Positions 27,773 through 37,300 of a stretch of 64,000 nt of DNA are shown here, piece after piece. Below the pieces are notes generated by a model that was not told where the DNA came from, made no database searches, and saw nothing but the letters and a program-made list of their open reading frames with translations. Position numbers and translations under genes: made by a program. The stretch is from assembly GCA_038207265.1 (NCBI GenBank), contig JBBQZZ010000006.1:62001-126000 (forward strand), given 5' to 3'. Position 1 is the stretch's first letter. Every line of letters begins with the position of its first letter. Source of the DNA: JACMLD01 sp038207265 (GTDB taxonomy: Bacteria; Bacteroidota; Bacteroidia; Chitinophagales; Chitinophagaceae).

Positions 27773-27803
27773 CAAAAATATTAAATGAAATTTGAAAATG
27801 CAA
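27773..27803 (-). promoter_or_regulatory. Predicted promoter of the 25134-27542 T9SS gene
   Basis: On the minus strand, TTG (27803-27801) is separated by 20 bases from TATTTTTG (27780-27773), a fit to the Bacteroidota TTTG/TAnnTTTG promoter. The same TTGCAT start and 20-base spacing recur before the next T9SS gene. Confidence 0.6.
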
Positions 27804-28001
27804 TCAAAAACCAAATTAGTTATACACTATTCGCATAAAAAATAGCAGGTAAAGAAAACCAACCAAATTTAAGCCTTCCCTGCTTTCACACCTGACCTGC
27901 ATCAAATGCTAACACCCCGTATCATCGTGAAACCAGCGCGCAAATGAGCAACATCAGGCAACCCATTTTTATTACCGCTCGTTTTCAATTGAATTATAAA
28001 A

Positions 28002-28030
28002 GAAACAGCCACTCTTAATGTGACTGTTCC
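28002..28030 (-). terminator. Terminator of the 28047-31073 T9SS gene
   Basis: An 11-bp stem with two G-T pairs (GGAACAGTCAC / GTGGCTGTTTC on the minus strand, loop ATTAAGA) followed by TTTTAT begins 17 bases after the stop codon of the minus-strand gene. Confidence 0.7.
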
Positions 28031-28046
28031 CAGAATTGTATATTGA

Positions 28047-31000
28047 TTATAAAATATTCATCTTTTTGATGACTGACTCATCTGATGCATCCAGTTTATA
28101 ATAATACATACCCGCGCTGAGTCCTTTTCTGTCCATTGTAACCTGGTACGCACCCGCACTTTTTGTTTCATCCATGATTTGTCTTACCATCCTGCCCATT
28201 TGATCATAAAGTAACAATTTAATTCTTCCTGACTTTGGCACGGTAAAGTTTATGGTAGTAGTTGCTGAAAATGGATTGGGATGGTTTTGTTTTAATTCCA
28301 GTGATAAATGATCGCTAAATACAACAGATGCAATATCAGACATCTTGCTTTTGCCATCCAGATCTATTTGTTTTAGCCTGTAGTAAAATTTACCGGAACC
28401 GGGACTTTTATCAAGAAACTGGTAGTTGACAACCGCCTGACTGTTTCCCTTTCCGTTCACAAATCCGATAGCTTCCCACTTGGAACCATTACTGCTTCTC
28501 TGAATTTCAAAACCTTTGTTGTTTTGTTCAGAAGCAGTGGTCCATTTCAGCTCCGCATCTGCACCATGTATGGAGACGGTAAAGCTGGTTAATTGAACTG
28601 GTAAAGAGGTGTTTTCAGTGAATACGACGTCTACCCAGTAATTTGCTTTCCGGAAAAATTGATTCGGGAACGCAGGAGCATTTGTATACAAGAAAGGCGC
28701 ATTACCTCCATCTGTACCATCTGCCAATGCAGTGAGGTATCCGTTGTTAACAGGATTAACAAAATAGTCGTTGTCTTCAGTATAATTTCCGAGGCTACTA
28801 AAATAAGCTGCTGTATAGGTTGTGTTGGCAATAATGGCTATGGGTGTACTGAACAGCACTTGCTGCCAGCCTGTACCGGTTTCACTTGAAAATACCGCTT
28901 GCGCCAATCTTGTTCCATCAGAAGAATATAATTCACCTGTATGAACACCAGTATTACCGGCTGTTTTGTAAAACCTTACACCTTTGACAAAACCATTAAT
29001 ATTGCTTCGGAATTTTACTCCCACTTCAAAACCTACACCAATGCCAGGTTGTGGTCCATCGTTATAGGTATTCATATCGGTTGGCGTCTGCGTTGTAAAA
29101 ATCGTACAAGGACAGATGGTTGCTAAAAGTACAATTACATTACTTTGCCCGTTTGTACCAGCCGCTTCCATGTTTCCAGAATCATCAAAGGCCCTCGACT
29201 TAATTGTATAGCTGGCTATAGCAGTAGGAGTCCAGGTAAAAGACCAATTTGTTGTACCGGTTGCAACTTTCCAGGTTACTCCACCATCAACTGATATTTC
29301 TACACCAGCTACTGCACCATCTGCATCCGACGCTGTACCCGTAATTGTAACCGGTACATTGATTGCTACATCAGTTCCTGATGCCGGGCTTGTAATAACT
29401 GAAACCGGGGCAGTGTGATCCGTTGATTGTGTTGCTGCAACCAAATCATTCTGTATGCTGCCCGGTTGAACACCCATGTCTGCGAAAAGATTGACCGTAG
29501 CCTGCTGCATGTCCTTGCTGATTACAGGCGTACCACCAAAATGCGCGTCATCAAGACCCCATGACCATTGAATAGTACCCGCACCAAATACCAATGCTCC
29601 GCTGGAATGACGATATAAAGATAATTTATGCGTAAGTCCATTAACGGTAGTACTTGATAAAGCAATCCTGCCATGCGGATAAGAATCAGGATATTGTTCG
29701 TAGTCCCACTCATAACCAAGTGTATTTGGTGCCAGGGTTACTGTTTGTCCACTGCCTAAATTGGCAATACTTGTATTTCTCCAGAAACGTAAATTTTTAA
29801 ACGTATCAGTTACTTGAATGGCTCCAGGTGCTTCATTCCACCCAATCTGGCCGGTTAATCCGTTTTCAGGGAGACCAGCATCATAGGCACCTCCTGTTCT
29901 CCACAAACCCGTCCATTCAGATGAAGACACATCACATTTACTACCACAGCTTGCTTCTCCAAGCGAGCCATCCCCCATTGTTCCTTCTTTATAACATATA
30001 AGTGTTCTGTGATCGTCACCATTGATATCATTTTCCCATCTTGTTTTCCAATACACTTCATTACCACTGAAGAATGCCATGTGAACACCCGCATTGCGCG
30101 CGGCTTCCACGTTATCATGTTGTTCTTTGGACCAATATTCATCATGACCATTGGTTATAAAAACTTTATGGTTTAGAATCAGATTACCCTGCCTTGCAAC
30201 ATCAATGGCAGTTGTATATGAAATATCATAGCCATTTCTTTCCAACCACCTAATCATCGGGTATTCTGAATTCATATACCAATCAGACTGCCGGTTGCCC
30301 CAAAAAAATCCAACATTGTATGGAATAATGGGCCTGTTATAACTTACTTTAGAAGCGTGCCCATTAGGGAGATTGGTTGTACCATTGTAGAGATAATTTC
30401 CTCCATAACCATTGTAAGCTTGCCAGGTAGCATCGGGCATCTGAAAAAAGAGGTCCGAGTTACTTGCATCATCTTTTACAATAAATGCAATGTGGGAGCT
30501 TCCTCCTCCCTGGCTTTGTAACCTGGCAATATATAAACCTGATACAGCATTGTTAGGAACGTCCCAATGGGCAGACTCAATCCAGTTTCCACAATCCAGT
30601 AAACCGGTGACAGCATCTGAGATACCCGGTGCTTGCACGATACCACTAAAAAGACCGAGGTCTGCCATTAACCTTGCTCCATTGCCATTATAATATCCAA
30701 TGCGGTAAATTTTAATTGAGTAGTTGAGTGCTCCCTGAACGTCAATTTTAAACCTTACGGTCTGACCCTTATTAACACCTATTTCAGTTGAAAAGCCATT
30801 GATGGTAACATCGTGAAAATTCGGAACGCCCCACTCTGAAATGGGATTTCCCGGTAATGCATTTTCGGTTATTATCGCATTTTGTGCAATTGCGGAAGAC
30901 CCTGCGCATAAAATAATAAGGCTGGAAAAAAATAGTCGTACATATGAGATATAACCCCATCTTTTAAATCTTTCATATCCAACAAAAGAAAGACAGGTAA

Positions 31001-31073
31001 CGATTGTACCAATTGAAATTAAGAATAAGGTATATAGCACAGGGCTATGTACTCCCGGATTAATGAAAAACAT
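28047..31073 (-). CDS. T9SS cargo with N,N-dimethylformamidase-like domain, Ig-like domain and DUF4082
   Basis: A 1008-residue protein. The N-terminus has two hydrophobic segments (about 11-35 and 45-60) before the cleavage-like AIAQ, an unusually long export signal. Residues 70-540 resemble the large subunit of N,N-dimethylformamidase (DmfA2-like): an N-terminal beta domain (SEWGVPNFHDVTING, YRIGYYNGNGARL) followed by a region with NGHDEYWSKEQ, FFSGNEVYWKTRWE and CYKEGT. An Ig-like domain (about 560-650, VAGVEISVDGGVTWK), a DUF4082 domain (about 660-840) and a T9SS sorting domain (QNHPNPFSATTTI ... MYYYKLDASDESVIKKMNIL) follow. It should be exported and surface-exposed. Whether the enzyme-like region is catalytic is unknown. 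It is flanked by its own promoter and terminator. Confidence 0.85.
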   Translation of the reverse strand: MFFINPGVHSPVLYTLFLISIGTIVTCLSFVGYERFKRWGYISYVRLFFSSLIILCAGSSAIAQNAIITENALPGNPISEWGVPNFHDVTINGFSTEIGVNKGQTVRFKIDVQGALNYSIKIYRIGYYNGNGARLMADLGLFSGIVQAPGISDAVTGLLDCGNWIESAHWDVPNNAVSGLYIARLQSQGGGSSHIAFIVKDDASNSDLFFQMPDATWQAYNGYGGNYLYNGTTNLPNGHASKVSYNRPIIPYNVGFFWGNRQSDWYMNSEYPMIRWLERNGYDISYTTAIDVARQGNLILNHKVFITNGHDEYWSKEQHDNVEAARNAGVHMAFFSGNEVYWKTRWENDINGDDHRTLICYKEGTMGDGSLGEASCGSKCDVSSSEWTGLWRTGGAYDAGLPENGLTGQIGWNEAPGAIQVTDTFKNLRFWRNTSIANLGSGQTVTLAPNTLGYEWDYEQYPDSYPHGRIALSSTTVNGLTHKLSLYRHSSGALVFGAGTIQWSWGLDDAHFGGTPVISKDMQQATVNLFADMGVQPGSIQNDLVAATQSTDHTAPVSVITSPASGTDVAINVPVTITGTASDADGAVAGVEISVDGGVTWKVATGTTNWSFTWTPTAIASYTIKSRAFDDSGNMEAAGTNGQSNVIVLLATICPCTIFTTQTPTDMNTYNDGPQPGIGVGFEVGVKFRSNINGFVKGVRFYKTAGNTGVHTGELYSSDGTRLAQAVFSSETGTGWQQVLFSTPIAIIANTTYTAAYFSSLGNYTEDNDYFVNPVNNGYLTALADGTDGGNAPFLYTNAPAFPNQFFRKANYWVDVVFTENTSLPVQLTSFTVSIHGADAELKWTTASEQNNKGFEIQRSSNGSKWEAIGFVNGKGNSQAVVNYQFLDKSPGSGKFYYRLKQIDLDGKSKMSDIASVVFSDHLSLELKQNHPNPFSATTTINFTVPKSGRIKLLLYDQMGRMVRQIMDETKSAGAYQVTMDRKGLSAGMYYYKLDASDESVIKKMNIL

Positions 31074-31080
31074 TTAAAGC

Positions 31081-31137
31081 CATTTTGAGGTTAAGCAAAA
31101 AATAAACACAGGGAGCTTAGCAGAGGATTGGATACGG
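31081..31137 (-). promoter_or_regulatory. Conserved leader element, copy B
   Basis: On the minus strand this reads CCGTATCCAATCCTCTGC, then TAAGCT, a variable T-rich loop and TGCTTAACCTCAAAATG. Only one base is missing from the first conserved block compared with copy A, and the second block matches copy A apart from one extra A. It lies about 27 bases after the predicted promoter and ends 7 bases before the start codon at 31073, so it occupies most of the mRNA leader and could control translation. Confidence 0.65.
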
Positions 31138-31164
31138 TAGAAAGATTTTACTCTCTGAATTGGT

Positions 31165-31195
31165 CAAAAGTAATACATGAAAATTAATTATGCAA
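31165..31195 (-). promoter_or_regulatory. Predicted promoter of the 28047-31073 T9SS gene
   Basis: On the minus strand, TTG (31195-31193) followed after 20 bases by TACTTTTG (31172-31165) fits the Bacteroidota promoter consensus. The spacing and the TTGCAT around the upstream box equal those of the promoter at 27773-27803. Confidence 0.6.
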
Positions 31196-31270
31196 TAGGA
31201 AAGAAAATTAAAATTAAACTGTGAATAAATAACCAAAATCTTGTTATTTAAGCACAATTCAAGGCTTAAA

Positions 31271-31310
31271 ATATAGAAAGTCACAACCATATGTTCGTGA
31301 CTTTCTATAT
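31271..31310 (-). terminator. Terminator of the giant T9SS gene
   Basis: A 14-bp perfect stem (ATATAGAAAGTCAC / GTGACTTTCTATAT) with a 12-base loop lies 80 bases after the stop codon at 31390 and is followed by TTTTAAG on the minus strand. It separates the giant gene from the next T9SS gene. Confidence 0.75.
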
Positions 31311-31389
31311 TTTGAATTGTAAACTTCTATTTATTTTGCCTCCGGCAAAAAACTTCGTGGATATGAAAACAGCTACTTAGGTCAGGTTT

Positions 31390-34300
31390 CTATTGAATCA
31401 TCAACCGTTTGACATCCGAATATTTTCCTGACCGCATCCGGTAATAATAAATTCCTCTGGCCAGATTGCCCGCATCCAGGTCATAAATATAGGTGCCTGG
31501 TTCTTTCACTTCATTCACCAGCATTTTGATTTCCTTACCCTGCATATCAAACAATACTATTTCTACTCTTTCTGTTACCGGCAGACTGTACCTGATTTTA
31601 GCATTGTGAGAAACAGGGTTCGGATAATTCTGACCCAGGTTATAATTGTGCCTGGTACTACCTCCGCTCACTGACGAAAGATCAATTGAGATAAGTCCCG
31701 GGTTCACTGCTAAAGTCAAAGGGTTAACGGTGATGGTTACCCGATCTGTACTTACACCAGAATTAACTGAAAGCTGGAATACATATGAACCCACCAACAA
31801 TCCTGTTACAGAAGTAGTAACACCTCTTGAATTAACGATAACAGGAGTTCCCGGTCCCGATATCTTTGTCCAGCGGTAACTGGTAATTGCTCCGGTAGAA
31901 GAACTTCCATTGAGTGTAACTGTTGAAATAGGAAGGGTTATGGTTTGGTCGGGGCCTGCATTTGCTTTGATAGGAATAGGGTTGACGGTAATGGTCACCT
32001 GGGCCGTGCTGGCTCCTCCGTTAATTGAAAGTTTGAATACATAGCTACCTTTTATCAATCCGGTTACCGTGGTAGTCACAGCAGTTGGTGTAGTGATGGT
32101 TGGAGTATTGGGGCCAGAAACCCTGGTCCATGCATAACTGGTGATGGTTCCCGTAGATGCACTTCCATTCAGTGTAACCGTAGATGTTGGTAAAGTTATC
32201 GTTTGATTTGTACCAGCATTCGCAACAGCTGCTGCATTGACTGTTATTGTTACCTGTGAAGTACTCGCTCCGCCATTGATTGACAGCTGGAATACATATA
32301 CACCATTTATCAATCCGGTTACCGTGGTACTGACTGCTGTTGGCGTTGTAATAGTTGGCGTATTAGGACCCGATACTCTCGTCCATGTGTAATCGCTAAT
32401 CGTTCCCGTGGATCCGCTTCCATTAAGCGTGACTGTTGATGTTGGTAATGTGATGGTTTGGTTGGTACCCGCATTGGCCACCGCTCCTGCTGCATTGACT
32501 GTTATTGTGACTTGCGATGTACTTGCTCCCCCATTGATTGATAGCTGGAACACATATACACCCTGTACCAATCCAGTAACCGCAGTGCTGACTGTTGTTG
32601 GCGTTGTAATAGTCGGTGTATTCGGACCCGATACTCTCGTCCATGCATAACTGCTAATCGTTCCGGTAGATCCGCTTCCATCGAGTGTAACTGTTGATGT
32701 TGGTAATGTGATGGTTTGGTTGGTACCCGCATTGGCCACCGCTCCTGCTGCATTGACTGTTATTGTGACTTGCGATGTACTTGCCCCTCCATTGATTGAT
32801 AGCTGGAACACATATACACCCTGTACCAATCCCGTGACTGAAGTGCCGACCGCAGCCGGTGTTGTGATGGTTGGTGTATTCGGTCCTGATACTGTCGTCC
32901 ATGCATAACTGCTAATCGTTCCGGTAGATCCACTTCCATCGAGTGTAACCGTTGACGTTGGTAATGTGATGGTTTGGTTGATACCCGCATTGGCCACCGC
33001 TCCTGCTGCATTGACTGTTATTGTGACTTGCGATGTACTTGCCCCTCCATTGATTGATAGCTGGAACACATATACACCCTGTACCAATCCAGTAACTGTA
33101 GTGCTGACTGATGTGGGCGTTGTAATAGTTGGTGTATTAGGACCCGATACTCTCGTCCATGCATAACTGCTAATCGTTCCGGTAGATCCACTTCCATCGA
33201 GTGTAACCGTTGTTGTTGGTAGTGTGATGGTTTGGTTGGTACCCGCATTGGCGGTAACCGAAGCTCCTGCATTGAACATTACATCCACCCAATAATTAGG
33301 TTTTTGTCCATTCGAAGTACTTGGGAACACCGGAGTAACGGAATAATTGTATACGCCATTGACTCCATCGGTTCCATCCGCTAAACCTGTTAATGCTCCG
33401 TTTACTATTCCTGCAGTAAAGTAATTATTTGTAGCTGTATAGTTACCGGCGCTACTATGATAGGCGGCTATATAGGTTGTACCGGCAGTAATAGCAACCG
33501 GTGTACTAAATAGTATCTGTTGCCAGCCACTGGCACTTTCACCGGCAAATACTGCTTGCGCCAGCCTGGTTCCGGTAGATGAATACAATTCACCTGTGTG
33601 TGTTCCGCCATCGCCAGCGAGCTTATAAAAACGTACCCCTGTCACATTACCCGAAACATTTGCGCGGAACTTAACACCCAGTTCTATGCCACCTCCGTCG
33701 TTGAACAACGGACCAGCAGGTATTTGGTTGGTAAAAATTGTATTTGTTGTTGCCGGATTAACCGTAATGGTTACCTGTGAAGTACTGGCGCCTGCATTCA
33801 AAGACAACTGGAATACATAAACTCCCTGAACAAGTCCGGTAACAGTTGTAGTTGCCGTTGAAGGAGAAGTAATAACCGGAGTGTTTGGCCCAGATATTTT
33901 TGTCCATGCGTAATTTGTAATCGCACCAGTAGACGCGCTTCCATCCAATGTGACAGAAGAAGCCGGCAATGTAATGGTTTGACTATTTCCGGCATTGGCC
34001 ACTACCGTGGCAGAATTTACGGTTATGGTTACCTGTGATGAACTGGCGCCTCCATTGACGGATAACTGGAACACATAAACACCCTGCACAAGTCCTGTTA
34101 CAGTTGTACTTACTGCCGTTGGCGATGTAATGGTTGGCGTATTGGGTCCGGATACTCTCGTCCATGCATAGCTGCTGATAGTACCTGTTGAACCACTTCC
34201 ATCCAGTGTGACGGTTGAAGTTGGCAAAGTAATGGACTGATTGGCGCCCGCATTGGCAGCAACTGTCGCGTTGGCGTTGAATAAAAGATCCACCCAATAA

Positions 34301-37300
34301 TTGGGCTTCTGATTATTGGAAATATTGGGGAATAGTGGTGTCACTGAATAAGTATAAACACCGTTTACACCATCTGTTCCATCTGCCAAGCCTGTTAATG
34401 CTCCATTTGTAATGCCTGCTACAAAATAATTATTTGTTGCCACATAATTTCCGGCGCTGCTGTGATAAGCAGCTATATAGGTTGTACCCGCTGTAATTGC
34501 AACAGGCGTTGTAAATAATACTTGTTGCCAGCCGCTGGCAGTTTCTCCCGTAAATATTGCCTGTGCAAGCCTGGTGCCGGTTGATGTATACAATTCTCCG
34601 GTATGTGTTCCTCCATCGCCGGTTAATTTATAAAACCTGATACCGGTTACATTACCCGCACTGCTGGAACGGAACTTCACGCCCAGTTCAATACCACCTC
34701 CGTCATTAAACAATGGGCCGGCAGGCACCTGGTTGGTAAATATGGTTGTAGCTGCAACTGCTGCATTAACGGTGATGGTTACCTGCGAAGTGCTGGCTCC
34801 CCCGTTCAAAGACAACTGGAATACATAAACTCCCTGTATCAGTCCGGTGACACTGGTACTGACTGCAGCCGGTGTAGTTATAGTTGGTGTGTTTGGTCCG
34901 GATACACGGGTCCATGCATAGCTTGAAATAGTTCCAGTTGATGCACTTCCATCCAGCGAAATGGTTGAAGTTGGTAATGTAATGGTTTGATTGCTGCCTG
35001 CATTGGCAACTACTCCGGCTCCATTAACGGTTATTGTGACCTGTGATGCACTTGCACCACCATTTAGTGCCAATTGGAAAACATAAACACCTTGTACCAA
35101 TCCTGTAACGGTAGTGGTTACTGCGTTTGGTGCTGTTATGGTTGGTGTGTTCGGTCCGGATACTCTCGTCCATGTATAGCTGCTAATAGTACCGGTTGAA
35201 CCACTTCCATCCAGTGTTACGGTTGATGTTGGAAGCGTAATGGTCTGGTTTGGCCCCGCATTGGCGATTACTGATGCACCCGCGTTGAACATAAGATCCA
35301 CCCAGTAATTTGGCTTTTGTGCATTGGAGGTAGTTGGAAACACCGGTGTTGCACTATAATTATATATCCCGTTCACTCCATCGGTTCCGTCTGCCAAACC
35401 TGTTAATGATCCGTTTGTAACAGCTGCCGTAAAGAAATTGTTTGTTGCTGCATAATTACCCGCGCTGCTATGGTAAGCAGCTATATAAGTTATTCCGGCC
35501 GTTATTGAAACAGGTGTACTGAACAACACCTGCTGCCAGCCGCTGGCCGTTTCACCGGTAAATACTGCCTGTGCCAGTCTTGTACCCGTAGATGAATAGA
35601 GTTCGCCGGTATGGGTTCCCCCATCACCGGTTAATTTATAGAAACGTATTCCTGTTACATTACCTGAAACACTGGCGCGGAATTTCACACCGAGTTCAAT
35701 ACCCTGTCCATCATTAAATAATGAACCTGTTGGTGTTTGAGTGGTAAAGATTGTAGTTGCTGGTGCTGATGCGTTAACGGTGATGGTTACCTGCGAAGTG
35801 CTTGCGCCTCCGTTAATAGAAAGTTGAAACACATAAGTTCCCTGGATCAATCCTGTAACAGATGTTGTGACTGCCGCAGGACTTGTGATCGCAGGTGTAT
35901 TGGGCCCGGATATTCTTGTCCATGCATAACTTGTAATGTTGCCGAGCGAGCCGCTGCCATCAAGGGTTACCGATGTAGTTGGCAAAGTAATGGTTTGATT
36001 GTTGCCTGCATTGGCAACTGGCGGACCGGTGGTATTGAAGACCGCATCAACGGAATAATTAGTTTTCTGATTTGAGGTAATGGGAAATGCCGGTGTTGCT
36101 GAATAAACACTCACTCCATTTCCGCCATCTGTACCATCTGCTAAACCAATCAGAGGATTATTTGCAACTGCCGATGCAAAATAATTATACGTCGCAGTAT
36201 AATTACCGGCACTACTATGATAGGCGGCTATATAGGTTGTATTTGCAGTGATTGCAACCGGGGTGCCAAAGGACACTTGCTGCCACCCGCTGGCAGTTTC
36301 ACCAGTAAATACAGCTTGAGCAAGCCTGGTACCGGTTGAATTATACAATTCTCCTGTATGTGTACCACCATCGCCTGATAATTTATAAAACCGAATACCT
36401 GTTATATAACCTGCTATACTTGACTGAAATTTTACTCCCAGTTCAACGCCCTGCCCGTCATTGAATAAAGGAAGACTGGCAACATCTGTTGGCTTAAAAA
36501 TAGTACAGGGGCATACTGGTGGCGGACCAGAAGTAACATTTACAGTAACAACATTTCCTGCGGGACCAGCTCCTACTACCTCCATATTACCGGAAGGATC
36601 AATAGCCCTTGATTTAATTGTATAAGATCCTACTGCAATCGGAACCCAGTTGAGGCTCCAGTTAGTTGTACCTGTTGCAGCATTCCAGGTAGCACCTCCG
36701 TCAACCGATACTTCTACCAATGCAATATTATTGGCATCACTTGCTGTTCCTGTTATATTATAAGAAGAACTGGCAGGAATCGACGCCCCATTAACCGGAG
36801 CAGTAATTGTAGAAACCGGGGCTGTTAAATCATTTGACATGGTGGCAGCCGATAATTCTGGCTGCCTGGTTGCGGGTTGAGCACCCATATCAGCAAAAAG
36901 ATTAACTGTTGCCTGTTGCATATCCTGGCTAATCACTGACGGGCCGGCGAAATGTGCGTTGTCCAGACCCCAGGCCCATTGTACTGTTCCGGCACCAAAG
37001 ACAAGTGAGCCGCTCGAATAACGATACAGCGCTAATTTGTGGTTATGATTGTTGACAATTGTGCTTGATAGCGTTACCCTGTTTGTTGGATAACTGCTTT
37101 GGTATTGTTCATAATCCCACTCAAAACCCAATGAAGCAGGAGCTAACGTTGCTGTCTGACCGCTGGTTAGGTTTGCAACACTTGTATTTTTCCAGAATCT
37201 GAAATTTTTATATAATGCTGGTACTTCAATGGCACCAGGAACTTCATCCCAGCTCATCTGACCAGTTAATGCATTTTCCGGACGACCTGCATCATAAGCG

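Noticed and set aside
31646..33166. Several plus-strand open frames of 60-80 codons opposite the repeat region
   Set aside because: They recur with the 258-bp period as mirror images of the coding repeats, have no start context, and are explained by the composition of the repeats.
31720..36020. Regularly spaced repeats as a possible CRISPR array
   Set aside because: The period is 258 bases within a continuous reading frame encoding PKD-like domains; there are no short repeats with unique spacers and no cas genes.
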